A stretch of DNA of 60,472 nt, taken from positions 1 through 60,472 of the forward strand of contig NZ_SMKO01000034.1 in the NCBI RefSeq assembly GCF_004348685.1, given 5' to 3'. Shown in pieces: positions 49,556 to 58,205 of the stretch. The position numbers and the translations under genes were made by a program. The stretch's first letter is position 1. The number at the start of each line of letters is the position of its first letter. The notes beneath the pieces were generated by a model. That model saw only the letters and a list, made by a program, of their open reading frames with translations, was not told the DNA's origin and made no database searches. This stretch comes from Nonomuraea deserti. GTDB lineage: Bacteria > Actinomycetota > Actinomycetes > Streptosporangiales > Streptosporangiaceae.

Positions 49556-50941
49556 ATGCCCGCATCCCCCCGGCAGATCGTGACGGCGCTCGTCACGACG
49601 GTCTTCGGCTACTCCCTGATGCAGACGGTCGTGGTGCCCGCGCTCGGCCTGCTCACCCGCGAACTGCACACCACACCGGCCTGGTCGGCCTGGATCCTCA
49701 GCGCGTTCCTGCTGTCCAGCGCGGTGCTCACGCCACTGCTCGGACGGCTCGGCGACCTGTACGGCAAGCGCCGCGTCATGGTCGGCGTGCTCGCCGCGTA
49801 CGCCGTCGGCATGGCCGGAGCCGCGCTCGCCCAGGACATCGCCCAGCTCATCACCGCCCGGGTCGTGCAGGGCGCGGCGCTGGCGGTGGTGCCGCTGTCG
49901 ATGGCGATCCTGCGCGAGGCGCTGCCCAGAGAACGGCTGGCGTCCGCGATGGGCCTGGTGTCCGGCATCGTCGGCGCGGGGGCCGGAGCCGGGCTGGTGG
50001 TCGGCGGGCTGCTCGCCGACCGGCTGTCGTGGCGCCACCTGTTCGTCCTCGGCGCGCTGCTGGCGCTGATCAGCCTCGGCATGGTCGCGCGATGGGTGCC
50101 CCGCGGCGAGCGCGCGGCCTCCGGCGGGCTCGACGTGCCCGGCTCTGTGCTGCTCGGCCTCAGCCTCGTCGCGGTGCTGCTCGCCCTCACCCAGGGCCCC
50201 TCGTGGGGGTGGTACTCGGCGCCGGTGCTCGGCCTGTTCGCGCTCGGGGCGCTGCTCGCCGCCGGGCTGCTGGCCCTGGAGCGGCGCAGGAGTGACGCCC
50301 TCATCGACGTCGCGGAGCTGGCCCACCGGCCGATGCTGGCCACGCATCTGGCCGCGTTGGTGTTCGGCGCGGGATCGTACTTCTTCTACGTGGCGATGCC
50401 GCTGTTCGCCCAGCAACGGCCCGGCCCTGACGGCGCCGGCTTCGGCGCCTCGGTCACGGTCGCCGGCCTGCTGATGCTGCCCGGCATGCTGGCCATCATC
50501 CCAGCGGGCATGGCAGTCGGCCGGATCTCGCAGGCGATCGGCTCCCGCTGGCCGCTGGCGATCGGGTTCCTGGCGATGACCGCGGGATCGGCGCTGATCG
50601 CCGTGGCGCACGGCGCGTACTGGCATCACCCGGTGTTCTACGGGATGGTCGGCGCCGGGTCCGGGCTCGTCATGGGGGCGCTGCCGAAGCTGATCGTCGA
50701 CATCGTGCCGCGGGCCAGGACCGGCACCGCGAACGGGCTCAACAACATCGCCCGCACCGTCGGCGGCGTCGTCGGCAGCCAGCTCGCCGCCGCCGTGATC
50801 GCCTCCGGCAGCGGCGGGCGCGCCGGTGCCGTGCCCGACTCGGCCTTCACCGCGCTGTTCTGGCTGGCGGGAGGGGTGGCGGTGGTCGGGGTCGCGGTCT
50901 CACCGTACGCCGTGCGCGCCCTGCGGACGGTGACGGCATGA
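49556..50941 (+). CDS. MFS drug efflux transporter (DHA2-like, 14-segment type)
   Basis: A 461-residue transporter. TALVTTVFGYSLMQTVVVPA is helix 1, and LLGRLGDLYGKRRVMVGVLA the loop 2-3 motif (G-x-L-x-D-x-x-G-x-R-R). MSMAILREALPRERLASAMG-type text and the motif C glycine run (GLVSGIVGAGAGAGLVVGGL) are present. The second half ends with TGTANGLNNIARTVGGVVGS, typical of DHA2 exporters. GGAGG precedes ATG 49556. It is under divergent MarR control. The TGA overlaps the next gene's ATG. Confidence 0.92.
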   Translation: MPASPRQIVTALVTTVFGYSLMQTVVVPALGLLTRELHTTPAWSAWILSAFLLSSAVLTPLLGRLGDLYGKRRVMVGVLAAYAVGMAGAALAQDIAQLITARVVQGAALAVVPLSMAILREALPRERLASAMGLVSGIVGAGAGAGLVVGGLLADRLSWRHLFVLGALLALISLGMVARWVPRGERAASGGLDVPGSVLLGLSLVAVLLALTQGPSWGWYSAPVLGLFALGALLAAGLLALERRRSDALIDVAELAHRPMLATHLAALVFGAGSYFFYVAMPLFAQQRPGPDGAGFGASVTVAGLLMLPGMLAIIPAGMAVGRISQAIGSRWPLAIGFLAMTAGSALIAVAHGAYWHHPVFYGMVGAGSGLVMGALPKLIVDIVPRARTGTANGLNNIARTVGGVVGSQLAAAVIASGSGGRAGAVPDSAFTALFWLAGGVAVVGVAVSPYAVRALRTVTA

Positions 50942-51339
50942 GCGTCTTCAGCGAACGCGAGCTGGCCTACCTGCGCGGCGAGCGGCTGCTGGGGCGCCTG
51001 GCCACCGTCGGCGCCGACGGCATGCCGCACGTCGTACCCGTCGGCTGGTCCCTCGACGAGACCGGCACGCTCGTCGAGATCGGCGGGCGCAACGGCGCCG
51101 CGTACAACATGATCGTCGCCATCACCGTCTTGTGGGCCACCCACCTCTACAATCCCTCCACCGGCGTCGCCACCGCCACCGGCGTGCAAGGCCTCGGGCT
51201 CCTCTTCGGCCCCCTCACCGGCGGCATTCTCGCCGAGACCACCAGCCTCACCACCGCGCTGCTGGGCGGCGCGTTCATCGTGGCCGTGACCGCGCTGCTC
51301 GCGCCCCGCGTCGACCTCGTTCACGGTCAGCCGGACTGA
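50938..51339 (+). CDS. Chimeric ORF: PPOX N-terminus fused to the C-terminal helices of an MFS transporter
   Basis: The 133-residue frame begins as a PPOX-class protein (FSERELAYLRGERLLGRLAT, VGADGMPHVVPVGWSLDET, LVEIGGRN). At about residue 54 it changes into two or three transmembrane helices (AYNMIVAITVLWATHLYNPS, GVQGLGLLFGPLTGGILAET, LLGGAFIVAVTALLAP) of an MFS protein. The joint is in frame without a linker. Neither half is complete: the PPOX barrel lacks over half its strands and the MFS lacks 80%. It starts by ATGA overlap with the intact MFS gene. A deletion fusing two neighbours is the simplest reading. Confidence 0.8.
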   Translation: MSVFSERELAYLRGERLLGRLATVGADGMPHVVPVGWSLDETGTLVEIGGRNGAAYNMIVAITVLWATHLYNPSTGVATATGVQGLGLLFGPLTGGILAETTSLTTALLGGAFIVAVTALLAPRVDLVHGQPD

Positions 51340-51761
51340 GTCTCATCGCATCTTCCGCCCACCACGTTGCCAGCGAGTGGGGCGCGACGTACGGTCAGCG
51401 GTCAGGACATAGCCGTGACCCGGCAGCAGTTGGAGGAACTGCGCCGGCGCGAGCTAGCGCAACGCACGTAAGCGCTCCGCAGCCCGGCGCCGCCGAGGCC
51501 GCGTCCACCAGCTCGCTGGTCCACGGCGGCGGGCAGGCCCCGGAACGCGATCGCCGCAGCGTCGACCGCGACCTAGGGGTTTCACAAGGCACGGCTTCGA
51601 TGCTGGTCCTCCTTGGACCAGCACCAAGGGCTCTCTGCCTGCGGACCCACTCGCTCCTTCGTAGCCGAGGCCTTATGCGACGCGCGGTTCAGAACCGGTG
51701 TCCGGCGCCGTGCTCCGGACACCCCCGCGTTCGTGATCCCGGTTGACCATGCCGTCGACTC
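51340..51761. other. Intergenic region with a terminator, no intact gene
   Basis: A short plus-strand tail VTRQQLEELRRRELAQRT ends near 51470 and may be a gene fragment. A hairpin is annotated separately. Nothing else is recognised. Confidence 0.4.
51601..51623. terminator. Perfect 9-bp hairpin
   Basis: TGCTGGTCC (51601-51609) and GGACCAGCA (51615-51623) with a 5-base loop. It lies between the MFS chimera (plus) and the anti-sigma-like gene (minus), so it may stop transcription from both sides. Confidence 0.65.
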
Positions 51762-52499
51762 TCATGAGCCGGGGCGCGGCTCCTGGTCGTAGACCCCGAT
51801 CGACCAGAGCCCTCGCGAGGGGCCGGTTGCGGCCGCCAGGCGCTCCGGCATCGCGGTGATCGCCTCGCGGTCCCACGGCCCGTCGCACGTCCCCGCCCGC
51901 CGGTCGGCGAGGGCACACCTGTCGCCCGTCGTGGGCGATCCGATCGGCGCGTCGGCGGGGAAGACCCAGACCTCCAGACTCTGCGGTGCCCGCAGCCAGT
52001 CCGGTGTCACGGACCTCTCCTCGTACTGGACCTGGAGGCCCCGGCCCAGCCGTACGCAGGGGGTGAGATCGTTCCACGTGCCCTTCGTGTCCCGGACCAG
52101 CACCCACGCCTTCGGGTCCGCGCACCGGAGCGCGACCCCGGTGTGGACGCTGGTCGGCCGGAACGTGATCCGTTCCCTCTCGCCCACGGACCGATAGGTC
52201 TGACCGAAGATCAGCGACACGGGCCCGTACCTGCTCTCCAAGGTCCGCGGCAGTTCGACTCCCGCCTGGGAGCTCGTGGCCGTCTCGCCGGACCACGCCA
52301 CCATGGCTCCGGTCAGGGGCACGACCGTCGCGGCGGCCCCCGCCAACGCCGCCACGGCCGCCCCCGCCGTCACCCGCCGGCGCAGGCGTGACCTGGTTCC
52401 CCGTCGCCTGATCTCGCTCACCCGGGGAGGTGACCCGGCCTCGCGGACGCTGTTCTCGCAGAACACCGCACGCAGGTCGTCCTCGGTGAATCGGGTCAT
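51762..52499 (-). CDS. Membrane-anchored partner of a SigE-like sigma factor (anti-sigma-like)
   Basis: A 245-residue protein. The N-terminal 45 residues are cytosolic (RFTEDDLRAVFCENSVREAG, SRLRRRVTAGAAVA). One transmembrane helix (AVAALAGAAATVVPLTGAMV) precedes a beta-rich extracytoplasmic domain (SRYGPVSLIFGQTYRSVGER, GLWSIGVYDQEPRPG). Two cysteines pairs (CADP/CVRL and CALA/CDGP) could form disulfides. Start ATGA overlaps the SigE-family gene stop, the usual layout for a SigE with a membrane regulator. No zinc-binding HxxxCxxC motif is seen, so it is not a classical ZAS anti-sigma. Confidence 0.75.
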   Translation of the reverse strand: MTRFTEDDLRAVFCENSVREAGSPPRVSEIRRRGTRSRLRRRVTAGAAVAALAGAAATVVPLTGAMVAWSGETATSSQAGVELPRTLESRYGPVSLIFGQTYRSVGERERITFRPTSVHTGVALRCADPKAWVLVRDTKGTWNDLTPCVRLGRGLQVQYEERSVTPDWLRAPQSLEVWVFPADAPIGSPTTGDRCALADRRAGTCDGPWDREAITAMPERLAAATGPSRGLWSIGVYDQEPRPGS

Positions 52500-52993
52500 C
52501 GGAGCACCTCCAGCTTCAGGTCGTGCAGGGCGGGATCCACCCGGAGCCGCGCCAGCGCCCTGCTCAACTGCTTCTTCACGCTGCCGACCGAGCATCCGAG
52601 CGCGTCGGCCACCTGCTGCGGGGTCAGATCGTCGAAATAGCGCAGGACGAGCGCCGCGCGTTGCCGGGGAGGCAGGGCGCCGACCGCCGCCCACAGGGCC
52701 GAGCGCCGCGCGACGCCCGTCTCGAAGTCCGGCCCTGCCGGGCCCTCGGGCAGCGCCTCGGTCGGCACCTCGCCCCGCCAGCGCCGCCGCCACCAGGAGG
52801 CGTGCGTGTTGACAAGGATCCGGTACACGTACGGGTCGGGGTCGGCCTCGATCCTGCGCCACGCCGTCCATGCCTTGACCAGCGCCGTCTGCACCAGGTC
52901 CTCGGCGGCCTGCCAGTCGCGGGTCAGCAGGTACGCCGTACGGCACAGCCGCTCATGTCGTTGCCCGACATAGTCGGCGAACCCATCCGCCAT
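52496..52993 (-). CDS. SigE-family ECF sigma factor
   Basis: A 165-residue ECF factor of the SigE (ECF56/TIGR02983-type) group. FADYVGQRHERLCRTAYLLT with WQAAEDLVQTALVKAWTAWR is sigma-2. LPPRQRAALVLRYFDDLTPQ with ALGCSVGSVKKQLSRALARL is sigma-4. ATG 52993 follows GGGAGGA. It is coupled to the downstream membrane protein by ATGA. Its regulon cannot be read here. Confidence 0.92.
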   Translation of the reverse strand: MADGFADYVGQRHERLCRTAYLLTRDWQAAEDLVQTALVKAWTAWRRIEADPDPYVYRILVNTHASWWRRRWRGEVPTEALPEGPAGPDFETGVARRSALWAAVGALPPRQRAALVLRYFDDLTPQQVADALGCSVGSVKKQLSRALARLRVDPALHDLKLEVLR

Positions 52994-53081
52994 CACGTCC
53001 TCCCGATCCGTTCCGTCTCACCGTGTACTACCGGTTGGGGAGGCGGTCCGGGTGACCGGAACGGATCCGTGCGGCCCGCCG

Positions 53082-53370
53082 TCAGGCGGCCAGGCTCGAC
53101 TCGCGTACGACCAGTTCGGTGGCGCGCTCGACGTGACGGGACTCGATCTCCTCGCCGGCGACCAGCCGCAGGGCCGTGCGCAGGGCGACGGCCCCCATGT
53201 CGCGCAGCGCCTGGCGTACGGTGGTCAGCCTGCGAGGACATGTAGGCGACCTCCGTGTCGTCGAAGCCGACGACGCTGAGATCTTCGGGGGATGCGCAGG
53301 CCACGGGGGCCTGGCGGCATGGATCGCACCGAGGACGGCGGCGACGTGCGGCTCATCATGTGCCACCGAG
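53082..53370 (-). pseudogene. LacI-family regulator C-terminal remnant
   Basis: The C-terminal third of a LacI/GalR effector domain lies in three frames: MAHDEPHVAAVLGAIHAARP, then CASPEDLSVVGFDDTEVAYM, then LTTVRQALRDMGAVALRTAL with LVAGEEIESRHVERATELVV. VVGFDD and TTVRQ are diagnostic. The DNA-binding half is gone. It is not functional. Confidence 0.8.
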
Positions 53371-53379
53371 GTGCGGTGA

Positions 53380-53922
53380 TCAGTTCGGGCGGCGGGTGAG
53401 GATCATCTCTTCATCCAAGACCCAGGTTGCCCCCTCGTCGGAGGACGTCTCGCCAAGCCATCGCGCCGACGAGGGGGTGATCTCGGTGAAGCGCCAACGC
53501 AGCCACGGATCGTCCTCATCGCTGAGCAGGACGATGTCCCCGTCGACCGGCCGCCCGATGAAGCGGCGAACACGGGCGTTGATCGGCTCGATCCAGGTGG
53601 AGCGCCACGCGTCCAGATCCGGATCGTAGAAACGCACTGTCGTGCCATGAAAGGCCCTGATGTTCGGTGCTGCCACCTCGTTGCGGCCAGGCATGATCCA
53701 GGTGTCCTGTACGGCTCGGCCGCCGAGGACCCAGCCGAAGTGGAGCTCGCCCTTGGCCTGGGCGGAGTCTCCGTCGAGCGCTGGGCCTGACCATTCGATG
53801 TCCCAGGATCCTACGAATTGGCCGAAAAGCATGAGCTTGTCGGCATGAGCCCCAGATGGTCCTGGCACGTGCAGGGCTTCGATGAGTCCCTGCTCGGCGG
53901 AGAGGTCTGCGTCGTATGTCAT
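53380..53922 (-). CDS. Conserved hypothetical protein (DUF1579-like lipocalin-type)
   Basis: A 180-residue soluble protein. KLMLFGQFVGSWDIEWSGPA, LHFGWVLGGRAVQDTWIMPG and TTVRFYDPDLDAWRSTWIEP match a beta-barrel family related to DUF1579 (F-x-G-x-W-x-x-E...G-R-A-V-x-D-x-W). The end is LDEEMILTRRPN. AGGAGGT precedes the ATG. It is followed upstream by a cystathionine-synthase fragment, so it probably keeps that gene's old promoter. Function unknown. Confidence 0.82.
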   Translation of the reverse strand: MTYDADLSAEQGLIEALHVPGPSGAHADKLMLFGQFVGSWDIEWSGPALDGDSAQAKGELHFGWVLGGRAVQDTWIMPGRNEVAAPNIRAFHGTTVRFYDPDLDAWRSTWIEPINARVRRFIGRPVDGDIVLLSDEDDPWLRWRFTEITPSSARWLGETSSDEGATWVLDEEMILTRRPN

Positions 53923-53944
53923 GGGTGTACCTCCTCATAGGCAT

Positions 53945-54127
53945 GGGAAGACTGCGGTCGAGATCGCGCCAGAGATCGTCGACGTCCTCCAGCCCGACCG
54001 GCAAGCGCAGCAGTCGGTCGCTGATTCCGCTGCGCCGCCTGTCATCGTCGGCGACGATGCGGTGTGAGAGCGAGTAGGGATGCTGGATGAGTGTGTCAAC
54101 CCCGCGGCACTCAGCCTCCTCGAAGGC
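53945..54127 (-). pseudogene. C-terminal fragment of a Cys/Met-metabolism PLP enzyme
   Basis: Minus-strand text EEAECRGVDTLIQHPYSLSH, then RSGISDRLLRLPVGLEDVDD and LWRDLDRSLP matches the last 60 residues of cystathionine gamma-synthase/lyase (S-L-I-x-H-P ... S-V/P-G-L/I-E-D). The lysine-bearing catalytic part is missing. The frame runs through into the start of the next gene. Confidence 0.72.
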
Positions 54128-54170
54128 CGATCAGCGATGTCCTCCCCCACCGAGGGGGTTGCGTGAGCCC

Positions 54171-54938
54171 CTAGACGGCCTCCTGCTCATGAGCAGGCCC
54201 ATTCGTCCGCCGCTCGTAGACGCTGACGTGGCGCCAGCTGGTGGCCGTGTACGGCTCGCCCTCCCAGCCTCCCCACCTTTCGCGCAGGCGTAGGCCCGCG
54301 ATACGGGCCATGAGGTCGAACTCGGGGGGATGGGCTAGTCGGAGCCTGATGGGGCTGAGGATGATCTCGTCGGTGCTGATGCGAACGTGGTTCCTGTCGA
54401 GAATCTGCGTCACGGGGTCGTAGCGGCCGACGTCCAGGCCGACATGGTCGACTCCGAGGTGTTCGGCGTCGACGTACTGGTGGCCGGGGCGTGCGGGAGC
54501 GGTCGGTATCCGGCATTCGAGGACGAACACCCCCTCGTCGGTCAGGTGCCGGGCGGCGTTCTCGAAGCAGCGGACCTGGTCGTCCTGGCTGAGGAGATTG
54601 CCGATCGTGTTGTACACCAGGTAGACCAGCCCATAGCTGCGTCCGGTGGCGACGCGGGACATGTCGCCCATCGTCACTTCGATCATGTCGCCGTCCGGCT
54701 TCTCACGCATCCGGTCCACCATGTCCGGCGACAGTTCGACGCCGTCCACCCGCACGCCGGTCCTCATCAGCGGCAGAGCGATGCGGCCGGTGCCCACCGC
54801 GAATTCCAGCGCATCACGGCCGCTCGCGTGCCTGGTGAGGAACGCGACCGTCTGCTCCTCGTCCCCTCGGGTGCCGTCGGCGTCGTAACGCTGTGACGCC
54901 TCGTACCCGAAGCTCGTCCGAGGGTCGAAGCCTTCCAT
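54171..54938 (-). CDS. SAM-dependent class I methyltransferase
   Basis: A 255-residue methyltransferase. ALEFAVGTGRIALPLMRTGV is motif I (E/D-x-G-x-G-T-G), VDGVELSPDMVDRMREKPDG motif post-I, and YLVYNTIGNLLSQDDQVRCF motif II. The C-terminus is a beta-rich lid (LRLRERWGGWEGEPYTATSW). AAGGAAG precedes ATG 54938. The type matches small-molecule methyltransferases of unknown substrate. It stands alone. Confidence 0.88.
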   Translation of the reverse strand: MEGFDPRTSFGYEASQRYDADGTRGDEEQTVAFLTRHASGRDALEFAVGTGRIALPLMRTGVRVDGVELSPDMVDRMREKPDGDMIEVTMGDMSRVATGRSYGLVYLVYNTIGNLLSQDDQVRCFENAARHLTDEGVFVLECRIPTAPARPGHQYVDAEHLGVDHVGLDVGRYDPVTQILDRNHVRISTDEIILSPIRLRLAHPPEFDLMARIAGLRLRERWGGWEGEPYTATSWRHVSVYERRTNGPAHEQEAV

Positions 54939-55087
54939 GTCTTCTTCCTTCCGTTCGGTTGGGCCTGGTTGCATTGACCCGGCTTTGCTGGAGCACGTCA
55001 GCGCCCACCGTGGCAACGAACGGTACGACGGTTCCGGCGGACGTCACCGAGACCGGGCGAGCAGGGCAGGCGCGGCCGGGCCGAGGT

Positions 55088-55852
55088 TCAGTCCACCGGT
55101 CCGCCGGCTACGTAGACGACCTGTCCCGAGACGAACCCCGCTTCCGGGCTGACCAGGTAGGAAGCGGTATGCGCGATGTCCTCCGGCTGCCCGACCCTGC
55201 CTACCGGAATGGATGCCGCTGCCTTGCGCTGGAACTCCTCGAACTCCAGTCCGAGCCGCCGGGCCGAGGTCCTGGTCATGTCGCTCACGACGAACCCCGG
55301 AGCGATGGCGTTGGCCGTGACGCCGTGCCGTCCAAGCTGGAGGGCCAGCGACTTGGTGAAGCCGATCAGCCCCGCCTTCGCGCCGGCGTAGTCGACCCGG
55401 GCGGCGTCTCCCACGGCGGAGATGCTCGACATAGTGATGATGCGCCCCCACCCCGCCTCAATCATGTACGGGGCGACAGCGCGGGTGAGGAAGAACGGGC
55501 CACGCAGATTGACCCCCAAGACCATGTCCCACTGCTCGGTGGTCATCTCCACCAGATCGGCGCGCGGACCCACACCGGCGTTGTTGACGAGCACCGTCGG
55601 CGGCCCAAACTCGGCGGCCACCCTCGCGACGGCCTCACCGACCAGGCCCTCGTCGGCGACGTCGGCCGCCATCGCCACTGCGTCCCCGCCCTCGCTCCTG
55701 ATCGCCTCGACGGCTCCGGCGCAGTCCGCCTCGTCCAGGTCGATGACCGCCACCGCCAGGCCGTCCCGCGCCAGCCGCTTGGCTACCGCGGCGCCGATGC
55801 CACGGGCCGCCCCGGTCACCATCGCCGTTCTCTTCGCAGGGCAAGAAGCCAT
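55088..55852 (-). CDS. 3-oxoacyl-ACP reductase-like SDR
   Basis: A 254-residue classical SDR (FabG-like). AMVTGAARGIGAAVAKRLAR is the cofactor loop, PTVLVNNAGVGPRADLVEMT the NNAG motif, and IITMSSISAVGD carries catalytic Ser. YAGAK supplies Tyr and Lys, and NAIAPGFVVSDMTRTSARRL the PG motif. The end VSGQVVYVAGGPVD is family-typical. ATG 55852 is chosen over upstream in-frame starts. It is divergent from the ArsR-type regulator at 55918 with a 65-base gap that includes CACGTG. Confidence 0.92.
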   Translation of the reverse strand: MASCPAKRTAMVTGAARGIGAAVAKRLARDGLAVAVIDLDEADCAGAVEAIRSEGGDAVAMAADVADEGLVGEAVARVAAEFGPPTVLVNNAGVGPRADLVEMTTEQWDMVLGVNLRGPFFLTRAVAPYMIEAGWGRIITMSSISAVGDAARVDYAGAKAGLIGFTKSLALQLGRHGVTANAIAPGFVVSDMTRTSARRLGLEFEEFQRKAAASIPVGRVGQPEDIAHTASYLVSPEAGFVSGQVVYVAGGPVD

Positions 55853-55917
55853 ATGTGTCACGTGGTGAATTCCATGCCCTTCAAGCCCCGCGGACAATTG
55901 ATGTAGCGTCTGACTTA

Positions 55918-56892
55918 ATGATCAGTTTCGAGCTCGGTGTCGAGGACCTCGCAGACACCCACTTCGCCCTTTCGCCCTTGGAAGAAACGGTTCTGAGCCT
56001 GCGCGTGCTGCGGGAGCCCGGCCTGTACGCATTGCATCTGCCGTGGCGCAGATCCGCGCTCGCCCGCCTCGACGCGCGAGACACCCGCCTGCTGACGTCC
56101 CTGGTCGGAAGCAAACTCGCCCTTCCTGACTTCCTGACGCCGCGGCCCACGACCTTCGCGCCGACATTCGAGGAACAACTGTCCCTCGTACGGCGGACAC
56201 CTCCAAAGGTCATCCGCAGGGACGTGCCGGCCGCGCTGGTCGCAGAACCGGTTCCCGACAACGCGGCGGCAGCCAGGTTCCGCGATACCGCCTGCGACGT
56301 GCTGCGACGCTACTGGGAGCTGACTATCGAGCCGATCTGGCCGCAGATGCAGCTGGTGCTGGAGGCCGACATGACCTACCGGGCGCGACAACTGGCCGTG
56401 GGCGGCGCGCGCCTGCTGTTCGCTGACATGCACCCCAACCTGCGCTGGCATGACGGAGTGCTGTCCATCGACCAGATGATCGGCCGGCACCACGTGGCGG
56501 TGTCCGGGCGCGGACTGCTGCTCATGCCGTCGGTGTTCGCCCACAAGCCCACCCCGCCGGTTCACCCCGAGGAACCGCCGCGCCTGACCTATCCCTGCCG
56601 CGGAGTGGCCACCTTGTGGCATCCGGCTCCTGCGCCGGATGCCACCGCTCTGGTGTCGCTGCTCGGCGCGCCGCGCGCCGCGCTGCTCGGCCTCCTGGAC
56701 GAGCCGCTGCCGACCGTGGAACTCGCCCGCCGCCTGAAAGTGACCCCCAGCGCCGTCTCCCAGCACCTGCGCGTGCTGTACACCACTGGTCTGCTCACCC
56801 GGGCCCGCGACGGACGGCATGTCCTGTACCGCCGAAGCGACCTCGGCGATCAACTCGCGGTCCCGCCCGCGCCCCCGCGAACCGAGCTGTGA
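55918..56892 (+). CDS. ArsR-type regulator with N-terminal DUF5937 domain
   Basis: A 324-residue regulator. Residues 1-230 are the DUF5937-like domain (FELGVEDLADTHFALSPLEE, GLYALHLPWRRSALARLDAR). The C-terminal 90 residues are an ArsR winged HTH (LPTVELARRLKVTPSAVSQH, YTTGLLTRARDGRHVLYRRS). No ribosome binding site precedes ATG 55918, so the mRNA may be leaderless. It is divergent from the SDR and probably represses it. Confidence 0.88.
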   Translation: MISFELGVEDLADTHFALSPLEETVLSLRVLREPGLYALHLPWRRSALARLDARDTRLLTSLVGSKLALPDFLTPRPTTFAPTFEEQLSLVRRTPPKVIRRDVPAALVAEPVPDNAAAARFRDTACDVLRRYWELTIEPIWPQMQLVLEADMTYRARQLAVGGARLLFADMHPNLRWHDGVLSIDQMIGRHHVAVSGRGLLLMPSVFAHKPTPPVHPEEPPRLTYPCRGVATLWHPAPAPDATALVSLLGAPRAALLGLLDEPLPTVELARRLKVTPSAVSQHLRVLYTTGLLTRARDGRHVLYRRSDLGDQLAVPPAPPRTEL

Positions 56893-57014
56893 CAATATAA
56901 CGACGAATAAGGCGAGGGCGGCGAGAATCGCTATAGGCCCGATCGTCCATGGTGTAGCAGAAGCAACTTGTGCTATTACCGTCAGTTGGAAGTGCTTGCA
57001 ACGGGGGGAAACCG

Positions 57015-57455
57015 GTGGAGAGCCCACTTGGCAGTTTCGCGAACATCGATGTCGAGGCGTTCTTGCGAGATTCCCAGCAACGCGCGACCAAGTTCGCGGT
57101 TGAGCAGAAGGAGGCCGCGGCGGCGGTCGGCCGGGCCACGGCGTCCAACGGCCACATCGCGGTCGAGTGCACCATGCAGGGTGGTGTGACCCGGCTCGAC
57201 ATCGATCCGAGAGCGAAGCGAATGAGCGTCGGGGAGATGTCCGAAGCGATTCTCGCCGCCATCCGTGACGCCGACGTCGACCTCCAGCGGCAGGTTTCCA
57301 CGATCGTGGACGAGTCGTTCGGTGGCGTGGATTCCGCCATGGCGGACCCGGAAACGGCACTGGCGAAGGTCGCCGAGGCTCAGCAGGCGTTCGACAGGAT
57401 GATGGGCGATGCCATGGGTGAGTTGGATCGCATGCGGAGGAAACTCGGTCACTGA
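57015..57455 (+). CDS. YbaB/EbfC-family nucleoid-associated-like protein
   Basis: A 146-residue protein. FANIDVEAFLRDSQQRATKF with GHIAVECTMQGGVTRLDIDP and SVGEMSEAILAAIRDADVDL follow the YbaB fold (helix-beta-beta-beta-helix), with a long C-terminal helix (AFDRMMGDAMGELDRMRRKL). GTG 57015 follows GGGGGGAA. In actinomycetes, YbaB-like proteins of this longer type are commonly encoded next to WXG100-like and T7SS-linked genes, as here (57501-58518 on the other strand). Confidence 0.87.
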   Translation: MESPLGSFANIDVEAFLRDSQQRATKFAVEQKEAAAAVGRATASNGHIAVECTMQGGVTRLDIDPRAKRMSVGEMSEAILAAIRDADVDLQRQVSTIVDESFGGVDSAMADPETALAKVAEAQQAFDRMMGDAMGELDRMRRKLGH

Positions 57456-57500
57456 AGGAGCTTCGCGGGGCTGGGCCCATCCCGGCCCCGCGGGAGCGGA

Positions 57501-58205
57501 TCAGACGTCCGCGGTGCTGCCGCCTTCCGGCCGCCCCGCCCCATATGACAACTTGAGGCCGTCGGTGAGGGTGAACTCGGCCGTGACGGCGCCGGCGGCC
57601 GCCAGGCCGACACTTACCGCGGCAGTGGCGAGGAAACGCTGCAACTGCCTGACCCTTCCCTCGATGCTCGCCGCCGCCGACTTTGCGACGAGGTGGCCGT
57701 ACAGGCGCCCTCCCGGTCCCATGAGCAGGCTCTTGGCCGCAGTCGCCGCTATCGCGGCTGCCGAGAGGAGGCCGAGGTAGATCGACGCCGTCTGAATGTT
57801 GGCCACCCACCTGAGTATGGTCGAGAGGGTTTGGGCGGAGTCGGACGCGGTGTCCGACGCCAGAACGTAGCTGTCCATCCGCTGCTCGTAGAGGTCACGC
57901 TCCGGCGCCTGCCAGCTCGCCTGCGCGACGCTGTCGTGCTGCTGCTGCGCCGTTCGGCCCGCGGCGTGGACGCCGCCGCCGAAGGAGCTCCAGCCGTCCG
58001 CCGACCTGTGCACCAGTTGGGGGTCGGTCGGCACCGTCAGCCCGTACGAGAGCACCGCCTTTTCCAGGTGAGGGAAGACGTAGGCGCTGAACACCAACAT
58101 GGCGAGGGTGAGATACTGCACGTTTCTGAGGTCGCCGCCCTCGTCGCCGGGCTGCCACGGGCTTGGGGTACCGCCGGGGATGGGGATCTTAAATCCGTCG
58201 GACAT
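57501..58205 (-). CDS. WXG-like membrane protein, probable type VII secretion-linked
   Basis: A 234-residue protein. After a Pro/Gly-rich start (IPIPGGTPSPWQPGDEGGDL), one hydrophobic helix (YLTLAMLVFSAYVFPHL) occurs. A helical WXG-like part follows (ADGWSSFGGGVHAAGRTAQQ, ASWQAPERDLYEQRMDSYVL), then two transmembrane helices (IYLGLLSAAAIAATAAKSLL, ATAAVSVGLAAAGAVTAEF). The W-Q-A turn followed by R-x-x-Y is reminiscent of WXG100 proteins. Overlaps the upstream gene by 17 bases. The family is not named with certainty. Confidence 0.65.
   Translation of the reverse strand: MSDGFKIPIPGGTPSPWQPGDEGGDLRNVQYLTLAMLVFSAYVFPHLEKAVLSYGLTVPTDPQLVHRSADGWSSFGGGVHAAGRTAQQQHDSVAQASWQAPERDLYEQRMDSYVLASDTASDSAQTLSTILRWVANIQTASIYLGLLSAAAIAATAAKSLLMGPGGRLYGHLVAKSAAASIEGRVRQLQRFLATAAVSVGLAAAGAVTAEFTLTDGLKLSYGAGRPEGGSTADV

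Noticed and set aside
55856..55883. TGTCACG near the SDR/ArsR promoter as an ECF41 site
   Set aside because: No CGTC at 16-18 bases; the match is to the -35 box only and is likely chance.
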